DNA of 64,000 nt from Heteroscillospira sp050943935 (GCA_050943935.1 JBMNQC010000010.1:1-64000), one strand, 5' to 3'. Counted from the first letter of the stretch, positions 16,173-26,873 are shown. Made by a program: numbers and translations. The notes: generated from the sequence alone by a model not told the origin.

Positions 16173-17588
16173 TCACACCTCAATTTCCGCGTCCGCTTCG
16201 GTCATGTCCGTAAACAGGGGACGGAGCTTCCCAACATATTGCTCCACCTGCTCGGCGCTGCGTCCTGTAAACTGCTTGGGGACGAGAGCCTTCGCCATGT
16301 CGTCTTCGGACAGAGGAAAGTCAGGATGCGCCGCCAGACGGCTCAGAAGGTCGCAGTCCAGTCCCTCCTTCATGCGCCCGGCTGCCTCCATGGAGCACTC
16401 GCGGATTATCTCATGCAGCTTCTGGCGGTCGCCGCCCTGCTTTACGCCCTCCATGAGCAGATTTTCGGTGGCGATAAAGGGCAGATATTCGTTAACGGTG
16501 CGCTCCACTATTTTTTCGTTCACATGCAGGCCGTTGGTCACATTTTTGCAAAGCCGCAGCACCGCGTCCGCGCAGAGAAAGCCCTCGGGCATGGAGATGC
16601 GGCGGTTCGCGGAATCGTCCAGGGTGCGCTCCATCCACTGCACGCAGGCGGTGAAGGGGGCGTTCGCGGCGTCTGTGATAAGATAGCGGGAAAGAGAGCA
16701 GATTCTCTCGGAGCGCATGGGGTTGCGCTTGTAGGCCATGGCGGAGGAGCCTATCTGGTTCTTCTCAAAGGGCTCCTCAACCTGCCGGTCGTGCTGCAGC
16801 AGGCGTATATCGTTTGCCATGCGATAGGCGCTCTGGGCAATGGAGGAGAGACAGTTGAGTATGCGGCTGTCCAGCTTGCGGGGGTAGGTCTGACCGCAGA
16901 CGTCGAAGCAGCGCTCAAAGCCGAATGCGGCACAGAGTCTGCGGTTCAGCTCGTCGATTTTAGCGGTGTCTCCGTCAAACAGCTCCACAAAGCTGGCTTC
17001 GGTGCCGGTAGTGCCCCGGCAGCCGAGAAGCTTCATGCCGGAGAGCAGATTATCCAGCTCCTCAAGGTCGGAATGGAAGTCCTGCAACCATAGGGAGGCG
17101 CGCTTGCCCACGGTCACAAGCTGAGCCGGCTGATAATGGGTATAGCCAAGGGTGGGCAGGCTGCGGTACTGCATGGCAAAGTCGGCCAGATTTTTCATCA
17201 CCGCCAGCAGCTCACCGCGCAGATAGCGGAGACCGTCCCTGTACAGTATGATGTCCGCGTTGTCGGTAACATAGCAGCTGGTGGCACCGAGATGTATGAT
17301 TCCGGCGGCTCCGGGGGCTGCCGCGCCGTAGGCGTACACATGGGCCATCACATCGTGGCGCACTTCCTTTTCACGTCTGGCCGCCAGCTCGAAATCGATG
17401 TTGTCGATGTTCTCTTCAAGTTCGTTTACCTGTTCGGCGCTTATGGGCAGACCAAGCTCGTGCTCCGCCCGGGCAAGCTCAACCCAAAGTCTGCGCCAGG
17501 TGTGAATACGCGTCCGTGCGGAAAAAAGCTCCAGCATAAAAGCGGAGGCGTAGCGCGAAGAAAGAGGGGATTCATAACGGTTTTCCAT
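16173..17588 (-). CDS. purB: Adenylosuccinate lyase
   Basis: 471 aa. It removes fumarate from SAICAR and from adenylosuccinate, completing the aspartate nitrogen transfers started by PurC and PurA, both of which are in the same operon. The fumarase/aspartase signature is seen in IGSSAMAYKRNPMRSE (about 285), with earlier GATSCYVTDNAD and TLGYTHYQPAQLVTVGKRA holding the catalytic His region. The start has AAAAAGGAGAA upstream, 23 bases after purA. At 471 aa it belongs to the longer, eukaryote-like lyase group also seen in Clostridia. Confidence 0.96.
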   Translation of the reverse strand: MENRYESPLSSRYASAFMLELFSARTRIHTWRRLWVELARAEHELGLPISAEQVNELEENIDNIDFELAARREKEVRHDVMAHVYAYGAAAPGAAGIIHLGATSCYVTDNADIILYRDGLRYLRGELLAVMKNLADFAMQYRSLPTLGYTHYQPAQLVTVGKRASLWLQDFHSDLEELDNLLSGMKLLGCRGTTGTEASFVELFDGDTAKIDELNRRLCAAFGFERCFDVCGQTYPRKLDSRILNCLSSIAQSAYRMANDIRLLQHDRQVEEPFEKNQIGSSAMAYKRNPMRSERICSLSRYLITDAANAPFTACVQWMERTLDDSANRRISMPEGFLCADAVLRLCKNVTNGLHVNEKIVERTVNEYLPFIATENLLMEGVKQGGDRQKLHEIIRECSMEAAGRMKEGLDCDLLSRLAAHPDFPLSEDDMAKALVPKQFTGRSAEQVEQYVGKLRPLFTDMTEADAEIEV

Positions 17589-17611
17589 CCTGTTTGTTCT
17601 CCTTTTTATTC

Positions 17612-18886
17612 TTATCTGATTATTATGCTGTCACGCTCCGGGCCAACGGAGACATACTGAATGTGGCAGCCTATCTGCTTCTCAATATATTCCACATACC
17701 GGCGCGCGTTTTCGGGCAGGTCCTCCCAGCGGCGCACACCGGAGATGTCCTCCTTCCAGCCGGGCAGAGACTCAAAAACGGGCTGCGCGTCGGGCAGCAG
17801 CACGGGGGAGGGGAAGTTGTCAGTTATCTGTCCGTCCAGACTGTAGTGAGCGCAGACGGGAATGGTATCCATATAGCTTAACACATCCAGCTTTGTGAGG
17901 GCAATAGAGGTTGCGCCCTGAATCTGGACTCCGTAGCGTGTCGCGACAATATCTATGGGACCCACGCGGCGGGGCCGTCCGGTCTTGGCTCCGTATTCCG
18001 CTCCGGCGCTGCGAAGCTCCTCAGCCTCGCTGCCAAACCACTCGCAGGTGAAGGGACCCTCGCCCACGCAGGAGGAATATGCCTTTACAACGCCAACGAC
18101 CTCGTCCAGCTTTATACCGGGCAGGCCTGAGCCCACGGGGGCGTAGGAGGCGATGGCGTTTGACGAGGTGGTGTAGGGATAAATGCCGTAGTCAAGGTCA
18201 CGAAGAGCTCCCAGCTGAGCTTCAAAGAGAATGGACTTGCCCGCCTCGTGGGCAGAGCGCAGATATTGCGTGGTGTCGCAGATATAGGGCTTCAGCTTTT
18301 CTCCGTAGCTGCCCAGCCACTGCATAAGCTCGTCCATGGTATAGCCCTTCGCGCCGTACACTCCGCGTAGGGTCAGATTCTTCCACTCAAGCAGATCTTT
18401 CAGATGGGATTCGAGGCGCTGGGGATACAGCAGCTCTCCGGCGAGGATGGTCTTTTTCTGATATTTGTCAGAATAGAAGGGGGCGATGCCCTGTTTGGTG
18501 GAGCCGTATTTCTTATCCTTCAGCCGGGCCTCCTCAAGCTCGTCCAGCTCTCTGTGCCAGGGCAGCAGCAGACTGGCGCGGTCGCTTATCCTCAGATTAT
18601 CCGGAGTGATGGATACGCCCTTGGATGAGGTTTCCTGTATTTCGTTCCAGAGGCTTTCACAGTCCAGAGCCACGCCGTTGCCCAGAATGTTCATGGTGCC
18701 GGGACGGAATATGCCCGAGGGCAGCAGATGCAGGGCGAATTTTCCGTATTCATTTACGACAGTATGTCCGGCGTTGCCGCCGCCCTGATAACGAATGACT
18801 ATGTCAAAGCGTCCGGTGAGCAGGTCCACCATGCGGCCCTTGCCTTCGTCACCCCAGTTTATGCCTACGATAGCACAGTTTGTCAT
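17612..18886 (-). CDS. purA: Adenylosuccinate synthetase
   Basis: 424 aa, standard length. It links IMP and aspartate with GTP to give adenylosuccinate. The opening CAIVGINWGDEGKGRMVDLL is the GTP-binding signature, with Trp-Gly-Asp-Glu-Gly-Lys intact and Asn in place of the usual Gln before it; YQGGGNAGHTVV and LLPSGIFRP follow. The switch loop ends near GRPRRVGPIDIVATRYG and the C-terminal GPERDSIIIR is typical. It overlaps purF by 4 bases. Confidence 0.97.
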   Translation of the reverse strand: MTNCAIVGINWGDEGKGRMVDLLTGRFDIVIRYQGGGNAGHTVVNEYGKFALHLLPSGIFRPGTMNILGNGVALDCESLWNEIQETSSKGVSITPDNLRISDRASLLLPWHRELDELEEARLKDKKYGSTKQGIAPFYSDKYQKKTILAGELLYPQRLESHLKDLLEWKNLTLRGVYGAKGYTMDELMQWLGSYGEKLKPYICDTTQYLRSAHEAGKSILFEAQLGALRDLDYGIYPYTTSSNAIASYAPVGSGLPGIKLDEVVGVVKAYSSCVGEGPFTCEWFGSEAEELRSAGAEYGAKTGRPRRVGPIDIVATRYGVQIQGATSIALTKLDVLSYMDTIPVCAHYSLDGQITDNFPSPVLLPDAQPVFESLPGWKEDISGVRRWEDLPENARRYVEYIEKQIGCHIQYVSVGPERDSIIIR

Positions 18887-20338
18887 ATTGCTTCCTCCGT
18901 ATCGTCTTGATGTATTTTTTGTTCAAACCGGTCCTTTGCGCCCACATCCGGCGTGCTTGTGGGATACTCCCCGCCGAAGCAGGCCGTGCAGAAGCCGGTG
19001 TCGCTGCCGGTGAGCTGAAGAACATGCTCCATGCTCAGATAACCAAGGGAGTCCACGCCTATCATGGAGGCGATCTCGTCTACGCTGTGGTGATTGGCTA
19101 TGAGATTTTCCGCGCAGTCTATGTCCGTGCCGTAGTAGCATGGGGCAACAAAGGGCGGAGCGCTGACGCGCATGTGGATTTCTCTGGCTCCCGCCTGACG
19201 CAGCAGCTCTATGGTGCGGCGGCAGGTGGTGCCTCGAACTATGGAGTCATCTATCAGCACCACGCGCTTGCCGTCCACCACCGGGCGGATGGGGTTGAGC
19301 TTGATATTTACGCCGGTTTCGCGCTGGTCCTGTGTGGGAGCTATAAAAGTTCTGCCGATGTACTTGTTCTTGGTAAAGCCTATTGCATAGGGAATGCCGG
19401 AGGCACCGGCATAGCCGATAGCGGCGTCAAGACCGGAGTCGGGCACGCCAATCACCACATCGGCATCCACCGGATGCTCCTGAGCCAGGAAGGCTCCCGC
19501 ACGCTGGCGGGCCAGACTTACGCAGGCGCCGTCTACAATGGAGTCGGGGCGGGCGAAGTAAATATACTCAAATACGCACAGACGTCTGGGCTTTTTTCCG
19601 CAGCAGCCTGTGTCGCTGCGGATTCCGTTTTTGTCAACTGTGAGCACCTCGCCGGGGACTATATCCCGGACAAAGGAGGCGCCGACCGCGTCCAGAGCAC
19701 AGCTCTCAGAGGCGAAAACCACGGCGCCGTCCGGGCGCTGCCCCATGCACAGCGGGCGGAAACCGTGGGGGTCCCGGGCGGCAATGAGCTTGGTGGGGGA
19801 GGAGATCACCAGAGAATATGCGCCCTCTATGCGCTCCATGGCGGCGCGCACCGCGGCTTCTATGCTGCCGCAGCGCAGACGCTCCTGAACGATGATATAG
19901 GCTATCACCTCTGAGTCTGTGGTGGTGTGAAAAATAGAGCCCTGCTTTTCCAGCTCGCTGCGCAGTTCAAACGAGTTTGTAAGATTGCCGTTATGGGCCA
20001 GAGCCATGCGGCCCTTGTGATGGTTTATCACCAGAGGCTGCATATTGCGCCTGTTGTCGCTGCCGGTGGTGGCGTAGCGCACATGACCGACAACAATGCC
20101 GCCATGCCCCAGAGCCGCAAGCTCGGCAGGGGAGAACACATCGTTAACCAGACCCACGTCACGGCGGGAGTGAAACACTCCGTCGTCGTTCACCACTATG
20201 CCCGCGCTCTCCTGGCCGCGATGCTGCAGGGCGTAAAGACCGTAATATGCCAGCCTGGCCACATCGGTCTTGGTGGGTGAAAAAACGCCAAGGACACCAC
20301 ACTCTTCGTGAATGTGGTGTTCTTTATAATGTGTGCAG

Positions 20339-20352
<14 letters not shown>
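18883..20352 (-). CDS. purF: Amidophosphoribosyltransferase
   Basis: 489 aa. The first committed step of purine synthesis: glutamine nitrogen to PRPP. The class II glutaminase nucleophile is Cys18 in EECGVLGVF, so the first 17 residues are a propeptide to be removed, as in Bacillus PurF. LAHNGNLTNS and YGLYALQHRGQESAG follow; the phosphoribosyl domain has the PRPP loop VVLIDDSIVRGTTCRR. Cys residues in VFEYIYFARPDS context and CTACFGGEYPT fit a [4Fe-4S]-type enzyme of the Bacillus class. It overlaps purC by 14 bases. Confidence 0.97.
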
Positions 20353-21058
<706 letters not shown>

Positions 21059-21078
21059 CCTGATATTCTCCTTAGTAT

Positions 21079-22659
21079 TTATTTACCGCTGTCGCCATAG
21101 TTTGCGAGAACTCTGGCGCTGGGGTCATCAACATTGCAGCCTTCCCAAGTCTTGTTTGGCATCCAGAAATCCGCTACCATATCGCTTTGACCGGGATAAT
21201 ATTTTTCAAAAAGCTCCCGGTAAAGCAGAGATTCCTTGGTGAAGGGACGTGCGTGGGAGTAGCCTGCGCGCTTTTCCTCAAATTCTTCATCGGTATAGCG
21301 CTCAGCCGCGTATTCCTTGAGATAGTCAACCATGGAGTGTCCGACGGCGTCGGAGAAAGCCGCCTTTTCACGCCACAAAATGTCATCCGGCAGATAATCG
21401 CCTTCAAAGGCGTGCCGCAGCAGATACTTGCCCTTGCCGTATCTGTTCAGCTTCTTTTCCGGGTCTATGGACATCACATACTCCGCGAAATCCAAATCGC
21501 CGAAGGGAACGCGCGCCTCAAGTGAATTTACGGAGATACACCGGTCGGCCCGGAGCACATCGTACATGTGCAGCTCCCGGAGGCGTTTTACCGCCTCCTT
21601 CTGGAACTCCACGGCGGAAGGGGCAAAGTCGGTGTATTTATATCCGAACAGCTCGTCGGATATTTCGCCGGTAAGCAGAACCCTGATATCGGTTGTCTCA
21701 TGGATAGCTTTGCACACCAGATACATTCCGATGCTGGCCCTTATGGTGGTTATATCATAGGTGCCCAGCAGGGCGACGACGGGCTCCAGGGCGGCGAGCA
21801 CATCCTCCTGTGAGATTATTACTTCGGTGTGGTCGCTGCCTATGTAATCTGCCGTCTCCCTGGCGTATTTCAGGTCTATGGCGTCCTCGCTCATGCCTAT
21901 GGCAAAAGTGCGTATGGGCCTGTCGGAGCATTTCTGCGCCACGGAGCAGACGAGGGAGGAATCCAGACCGCCGCTGAGGAGAAAGCCTACCTTCGCGTCG
22001 GCCACAAGACGCTTTTCAATGCCCGCCACCAGCTTTTCGCGTATGCGTTTACATATTGTTTCAAGGTCGTCATGGCACACTTCCTTAACGGCGCTTATAT
22101 CCCGATAGCAGATGAATTCGCCGTTTATATAGTAGTGTCCGGGAGGGAAGGGCATTATATGCGCGCACAGCCCGACCAGATTTTTCGGCTCGCTGGCGAA
22201 TACTATGGCGCCTGCCTTGTCGTAGCCGTAATACAGGGGACGAATTCCTATGGGGTCACGGGCGGCGATAAAGCCGGAGCTTTCGGCATCGTACATTATA
22301 AGAGCGAACTCGGCGTCAAGCATACGGAACATCTCAACGCCGTATTCGCGATACAGGGGCAGCAGGATCTCGCAGTCGGAGCCGCTTTGAAACGTATAGC
22401 CTTTGCTCTCCAGCTCCGACTTCAAGGTTTCAAAGCCGTAAATCTCGCCGTTGCAGACCAGGGCGCTTTTACCCAGAACAAAGGGCTGCATTCCTTCGGG
22501 AGTCAGCCCCATTATCGCCAGACGGTGGAAGCCAAGCAGTCCACCGTCTGTGGTGATAATGCGGGTATCATCGGGGCCTCTGGAAACAGTACGGGAAAAA
22601 TATTCCCTGAAACAGTCCTCCGCGGCGTCGCGGGAACAGTAGCCCATGATAGAACACAT
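21079..22659 (-). CDS. asnB: Asparagine synthase (glutamine-hydrolysing)
   Basis: 526 aa. The glutaminase domain begins MCSIMGY with Cys2 as nucleophile after Met removal, then RGPDDTR, FHRLAIMGL and LVCNGEIYGFETLK. The synthetase domain (from about 205) has the pyrophosphatase loop FLLSGGLDSSLVCSVA and LLTGEISDELFGYKYTD. It makes asparagine from aspartate with glutamine nitrogen. It lies 24 bases after the amt-PII gene and 20 before purC, in the middle of the nitrogen operon. Confidence 0.96.
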   Translation of the reverse strand: MCSIMGYCSRDAAEDCFREYFSRTVSRGPDDTRIITTDGGLLGFHRLAIMGLTPEGMQPFVLGKSALVCNGEIYGFETLKSELESKGYTFQSGSDCEILLPLYREYGVEMFRMLDAEFALIMYDAESSGFIAARDPIGIRPLYYGYDKAGAIVFASEPKNLVGLCAHIMPFPPGHYYINGEFICYRDISAVKEVCHDDLETICKRIREKLVAGIEKRLVADAKVGFLLSGGLDSSLVCSVAQKCSDRPIRTFAIGMSEDAIDLKYARETADYIGSDHTEVIISQEDVLAALEPVVALLGTYDITTIRASIGMYLVCKAIHETTDIRVLLTGEISDELFGYKYTDFAPSAVEFQKEAVKRLRELHMYDVLRADRCISVNSLEARVPFGDLDFAEYVMSIDPEKKLNRYGKGKYLLRHAFEGDYLPDDILWREKAAFSDAVGHSMVDYLKEYAAERYTDEEFEEKRAGYSHARPFTKESLLYRELFEKYYPGQSDMVADFWMPNKTWEGCNVDDPSARVLANYGDSGK

Positions 22660-22683
22660 GATTATTTCCTCTCTTAAACGTGT

Positions 22684-24450
22684 TTATTCAACATCCTGCA
22701 GGGCATCGTAGCCCTCCTCGCCGGTGCGTATCTTCACTACATTTTCGACGTCGTACACAAAGATCTTGCCGTCGCCGATATGGCCTGTATACAGCACCTT
22801 CTTGGCGGTGTCGATTACGGTACGGACAGGCACCTTGCTTACCACCATGTCCACCTGGACCTTGGGCAGCAGGGCGGGCTCTATCTCAACGCCGCGATAA
22901 TACTCGGGCTTGCCTCTCTGCACGCCGCAGCCAAGAACATGGGATACGGTCATACCGGTAATGCCCACACCCATCATGGCGTTCTTCAGAGCCTCAAGGC
23001 GGGCCTCCTTGCAGACAATCTCAATCTTGGTGAACTTCTGACCGTCAGCGGCGGGCTTGGTGAAGCTGGGCATGGCCTTTACCTCAACGGCCTCGGCGGC
23101 GGGCACGTCACCGGAAACCGCAATGGGGGCGTCATCGCCGTCAATGTACTCGGGCAGCATGGCAAAGCCGGCATAGGCGCTGGGCATACCGTGCTCGGTG
23201 GAGTCAAGACCAAGGGTCTCCTCTTCCTCGCTTACGCGCAGACCGAAGAGCGCCTTGATTACCAGGAAGGTGATAGTAATGGTGACGGCAGTCCATGCGG
23301 CTACTGCGGCAAAGCCAATAAGCTGCAGCTTCATGAGCTCAAAGCCGCCGCCGTAGAACAGGCCGGTAATAGTCTCGCCGGAGGCGTTTGCAATAGAGTA
23401 GCCGGGGGCGGTATCTGTGGCGAACAGGCCTACGGCCAGAGTGCCCCAGATGCCGTTCAGGCAATGGACGGCAACAGCGCCGACGGGATCATCGATGCGC
23501 AGCACATTGTCCAGCAGCCATACGCCGAATACTACCAGCACACCGCCGACGCTGCCTATCACAAGGGCGCCGACACAGTCGGTTACATCGCAGGAGGCGG
23601 TTATGGCCACAAGACCGGCCAGGGAGGCGTTGAGGCACATGGAAACATCAGGCTTTCCGTACTTTACCCAGGTGAAGATCATACATACGACTGTGGCGAC
23701 GGCAGGGGCGATGGTAGTGGTGAGAAAGATGGAGCCAAGCTGTGCAATGGAGGTAGCTGCGGCGCCGTTGAAGCCGTACCAGCCCAGCCAGAGGATGAAC
23801 ACGCCCAGAGAGCCCAGAGCAATGCTGTGGCCGGGAAATGCATTGACCTTGGTGACCTTGCCGTTACTGTCTCTCTTGAACTTGCCGATGCGGGGACCAA
23901 GCAGCTTGGCTCCGATAAGAGCGGAGATGCCGCCTACCATATGGATGGCGCAGGAGCCGGCAAAATCGTGGAAGCCTATAGCGGACAGCCAGCCGCCTCC
24001 CCATATCCAGTGGGCCTCTACGGGGTAGATGAGTGCGGATATCACCGCGGAATAAATACAATAGGAAAGGAACTTGGTGCGCTCGGCCATGGCGCCGGAT
24101 ACGATAGTGGCCGCGGTTGCACAGAATACCAGATTGAATACAAAGCTGGAGAATTCAAAATCGGCATAGCTGGTGAACAGGTCAAAACCGGGTGCTCCAA
24201 TCAGGCCCATTACATCCTCGCCCATGAGAAGACTGAAGCCGATGAGGATAAACATGATAGTGCCGATACAGAAGTCCATCAGGTTCTTCATAATGATATT
24301 GCCGGTGTTTTTTGCTCTTGTGAATCCGGCTTCAACCATTGCGAAGCCGGCCTGCATCCAGAATACCAGGGCGGCGCCTATGAGAAACCACACGCCGAAT
24401 ACTTCGCCGGATACCAGTTCGCTTACCATAACTCTCAGTTCTTCACTCAT
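22684..24450 (-). CDS. Ammonium transporter fused to a C-terminal PII signalling domain
   Basis: 588 aa. Residues 1-420 are an Amt/Rh transporter: FWMQAGFAMVEAGFTRAKNT, the twin pore His at 170 (CAIHMVGG) and 329 (AVHCLNGIWGT), and the closing LDSTEHG of the cytoplasmic tail. After a 50-residue Ala/Pro-rich linker, 472-588 are a complete PII protein: KFTKIEIVCKEARLEALKNA, T-loop GVQRGKPEYYRGVEIEP with Tyr517/518, and the ATP/2-oxoglutarate signature TGHIGDGKIFVYDVENVVKI. In most bacteria GlnK is separate and plugs Amt; here the gate is covalently attached. It sits between glnN and asnB, 32 and 24 bases away. Confidence 0.95.
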   Translation of the reverse strand: MSEELRVMVSELVSGEVFGVWFLIGAALVFWMQAGFAMVEAGFTRAKNTGNIIMKNLMDFCIGTIMFILIGFSLLMGEDVMGLIGAPGFDLFTSYADFEFSSFVFNLVFCATAATIVSGAMAERTKFLSYCIYSAVISALIYPVEAHWIWGGGWLSAIGFHDFAGSCAIHMVGGISALIGAKLLGPRIGKFKRDSNGKVTKVNAFPGHSIALGSLGVFILWLGWYGFNGAAATSIAQLGSIFLTTTIAPAVATVVCMIFTWVKYGKPDVSMCLNASLAGLVAITASCDVTDCVGALVIGSVGGVLVVFGVWLLDNVLRIDDPVGAVAVHCLNGIWGTLAVGLFATDTAPGYSIANASGETITGLFYGGGFELMKLQLIGFAAVAAWTAVTITITFLVIKALFGLRVSEEEETLGLDSTEHGMPSAYAGFAMLPEYIDGDDAPIAVSGDVPAAEAVEVKAMPSFTKPAADGQKFTKIEIVCKEARLEALKNAMMGVGITGMTVSHVLGCGVQRGKPEYYRGVEIEPALLPKVQVDMVVSKVPVRTVIDTAKKVLYTGHIGDGKIFVYDVENVVKIRTGEEGYDALQDVE

Positions 24451-24482
24451 AACAGTTCACTCTCTCTTTCCTTCATTTTTGT

Positions 24483-26579
24483 TTACTTGACGCCGAACAG
24501 CAGGTCGCCGTAGGTGGGGAAGGGCCAGAAGCTTTCGGCGGTCCTTGTCTCGGCCTCGTCGCAAACTGCCCTCAGCTCGCACATTTTGGGGAGCATTTCG
24601 TCCCGGATGGCATCCGCCTCGGCGGCAACGCCGTCCATACCGTCGATTGCCACTACGGTTTCGTCCAGAGCATCTGCCTTTGTATCGATTGAATCCAGCA
24701 GGGCCGTGAGCTTTTTAAGCAGCTTTTTCTCGTAGCAGCAGGATATGGTGGCATCGGCTGTGTTCTTTGCGGATACGGCTCCGGCCAGACGTGCGGAGTA
24801 TGCTTCCACGGCGGGGAGGATCTCCTTGCGTACCATGTCAATCATGGTCAGCGCCTCTATGCGTACAGTCTTGCAGTAGTTTTCCAGCAGAATCTCGTGA
24901 CGGGAGAGGAATTCCGCCCGGCTCATAACCTTGTGGGCGGTGAGCAGGTCTATGTTCTTCTCCTCCAGAGCCACAGCCATGGCGTCCGGGGTGGTGCGCA
25001 GATTCAGCAGTCCGCGCTCCTCGGTGGCCTCACGGATCCAGGCCTCGTCGTAGCCGTTGCCGTTAAAGATAATGCGCTTGTGAGCGATTATGGTGCTGCG
25101 TATCAGGTCGTGCAGGTCGGCGTTGAAGTTTTCGGAGCCTTCCAGCTTATCAGCGTACTGGCGCAGGGACTCGGCCACCGCGGTGTTCAGCATGATATTG
25201 GCGCAGGCGATGGAGTTGCTGGAGCCGAGCATACGGAACTCAAACTTGTTGCCGGTGAAGGCGAAGGGAGAGGTGCGGTTGCGGTCGGTGGTGTCCCGCA
25301 TGAATCTGGGAAGAGCGTTTACGCCCAGCTTCATCTTGGTTTTTTCGGCTCCGCTGTACGGAGTGTCGTGCTCAATGGCCTCCAGCACGTCGTTCAGCTC
25401 ATCGCCCAGGAACATGGAAATAACTGCCGGAGGAGCTTCGTTCGCACCCAGACGGTGATCGTTTCCTGCCGTGGCCACGCTCATGCGCAGCAGACCCTGA
25501 TAGTCGTCCACGGCCTGAATTACAGCCACAAGGAACAGCAGGAACTGCGCGTTCTCATAGGGCGTTTCGCCGGGAGAGAGAAGGTTTACGCCGGTGTCCG
25601 TGGCCATGGACCAGTTGTTGTGCTTGCCGCTGCCGTTAACGCCGGCAAAGGGCTTTTCGTGGAGCAGGCATACCAGACCGTGGCGGGCGGCAACCTTCTG
25701 CATTATCTCCATGGTGAGCTGGTTGTGGTCTGTTGCGATGTTTGTTGTGGTGTAGATTGGGGCCAGCTCATGCTGAGCGGGGGCCACCTCGTTGTGTTCG
25801 GTCTTGGCCAGAATGCCCAGCTTCCAGAGTTCATCGTTCAGCTCCGCCATATAGGCTGCGACTTTGGGCTTGATGGAGCCGAAGTAGTGGTCATCCAGCT
25901 CCTGGCCCTTGGGAGGCTTGGCGCCGAACAGGGTGCGTCCGGTATAAATGAGGTCCTTACGCTTGTCGTACATGGCGCGGTCAATAAGAAAGTACTCCTG
26001 CTCAGGTCCCACGGAGGTGATAACGCGGCTCACATCCCCGTTGCCGAAGAGCTTCAGAACACGCATGGCCTGCTTGTTGAGAGCCTCCATGGAGCGGAGC
26101 AGGGGAGTCTTTTTGTCAAGAGCCTCGCCGCCGTAGGAGCAGAACGCGGTGGGAATGCACAGCGCCTTTTCCTTTATAAACGCGTAGCTGGTGGGATCCC
26201 AGGCGGTGTAGCCTCTGGCCTCAAAGGTGGCCCGCAGACCGCCGCTGGGGAAAGATGAGGCGTCCGGCTCACCGCGGATTAGCTCCTTGCCGGAAAACTC
26301 CATGATGACTCTGCCGTCAGGGGCGGGAGTTATGAAGCTGTCGTGCTTTTCCGCCGTAATGCCGGTCATTGGCTGAAACCAATGAGTAAAATGAGTGGCT
26401 CCGTTTTCAACAGCCCAGTCCCTCATAGCGGTGGCAACCGCGTTTGCCACCGACAGATCCAGCTTCTGTCCGTTGCGTATAGTCTTTTTTAGTGAGTGAT
26501 AAACCTCGGAGGAGAGCCGCGCCTTCATAACGCGGTCGTCAAACACCATGCTTCCAAAATATTCAGGTACTGTTTTCAT
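24483..26579 (-). CDS. glnN: Glutamine synthetase, type III
   Basis: 698 aa from 26579, where GAAAGGGTGA lies upstream and the protein opens MKTVPEYFGSMVFDDRVM, the GSIII start; the longer frame to 26669 runs through the leader. GSIII is a large dodecamer making glutamine from glutamate, ammonia and ATP. Seen are FTHWFQPMTGITAEKHDSF, SFPSGGLRATFEARGYTAWD, VGPEQEYFLID, KTEHNEVAPAQHELAPIY, FAGVNGSGKHNNWSM and LGSSNSIACAN. It heads the eleven-gene operon and follows an attenuator-like leader, so expression of everything downstream may depend on passing that leader. Confidence 0.97.
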   Translation of the reverse strand: MKTVPEYFGSMVFDDRVMKARLSSEVYHSLKKTIRNGQKLDLSVANAVATAMRDWAVENGATHFTHWFQPMTGITAEKHDSFITPAPDGRVIMEFSGKELIRGEPDASSFPSGGLRATFEARGYTAWDPTSYAFIKEKALCIPTAFCSYGGEALDKKTPLLRSMEALNKQAMRVLKLFGNGDVSRVITSVGPEQEYFLIDRAMYDKRKDLIYTGRTLFGAKPPKGQELDDHYFGSIKPKVAAYMAELNDELWKLGILAKTEHNEVAPAQHELAPIYTTTNIATDHNQLTMEIMQKVAARHGLVCLLHEKPFAGVNGSGKHNNWSMATDTGVNLLSPGETPYENAQFLLFLVAVIQAVDDYQGLLRMSVATAGNDHRLGANEAPPAVISMFLGDELNDVLEAIEHDTPYSGAEKTKMKLGVNALPRFMRDTTDRNRTSPFAFTGNKFEFRMLGSSNSIACANIMLNTAVAESLRQYADKLEGSENFNADLHDLIRSTIIAHKRIIFNGNGYDEAWIREATEERGLLNLRTTPDAMAVALEEKNIDLLTAHKVMSRAEFLSRHEILLENYCKTVRIEALTMIDMVRKEILPAVEAYSARLAGAVSAKNTADATISCCYEKKLLKKLTALLDSIDTKADALDETVVAIDGMDGVAAEADAIRDEMLPKMCELRAVCDEAETRTAESFWPFPTYGDLLFGVK

Positions 26580-26684
26580 ATGAGTCACCCTTTCAAAATA
26601 ATTGTTACAGAATTGTAGCTGCATCTTTTGCAGTCCACAGCCGGGATGGAAAGCGGCTGCGGACCACAAAAAGATAGGGGAAAT

Positions 26685-26743
26685 AAAAAAAGAGAGACGC
26701 CGGCCCCACAGAGGATGATTCCTCTGAGACGTCAGCGTCTCTC
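26685..26743 (-). terminator. Leader terminator (attenuator) upstream of glnN
   Basis: On the minus strand GAGAGACGC (26735-26743) pairs perfectly with GCGTCTCTC (26692-26700), enclosing a 34-base region, and is followed by seven T (26685-26691). It lies between the glnN promoter and the gene, about 105 bases before the start codon, so it must be passed for the operon to be expressed. Confidence 0.85.
26709..26741 (-). promoter_or_regulatory. Tandem hairpins competing with the glnN leader terminator
   Basis: On the minus strand GAGAC-GCTGAC-GTCTC (26741-26726) is immediately followed by AGAGG-AATCAT-CCTCT (26725-26710). Each can be drawn with a six-base loop; the first may zip to a tetraloop. 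The first hairpin uses the same bases as the 5' arm of the terminator, so the two folds exclude each other. ANTAR proteins bind such twin hexaloop hairpins, but these loops do not match the A-at-1, G-at-4 consensus fully. Confidence 0.5.
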
Positions 26744-26752
26744 GATGCGCTA

Positions 26753-26781
26753 AATATAAACCATGGATAATAATTTGTCAA
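26753..26781 (-). promoter_or_regulatory. glnN: Promoter of the glnN-carB operon
   Basis: On the minus strand TTGACA (26776-26781), 17-base spacer, TATATT (26753-26758). Transcription would begin near 26746, directly in front of the competing hairpins. It is the only convincing promoter I see for the eleven genes. Confidence 0.8.
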
Positions 26782-26839
26782 TCATCATTTCGCACAAATG
26801 GATAGACTTATTTTAGGTATTTTTCTACACAGAATGTGA

Positions 26840-26869
26840 TTGACGGTAATTGAACAAGTGTAGTATATT
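26840..26869 (+). promoter_or_regulatory. Promoter of the glutamate synthase operon
   Basis: TTGACG (26840-26845), 18-base spacer, TATATT (26864-26869). It faces away from the glnN promoter; the two -35 elements are about 60 bases apart. Confidence 0.7.
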
Positions 26870-26873
26870 AAAT

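Noticed and set aside
22780..24513. 577-codon plus-strand frame opposite the amt-PII gene
   Set aside because: Mirror of the transporter sequence; no known domain and no upstream signals.
26685..26760. Glutamine riboswitch (glnA or Downstream-peptide motif) in the glnN leader
   Set aside because: The leader is only about 50 bases before the terminator and I do not see the conserved glnA core; twin hairpins competing with a terminator explain it better.
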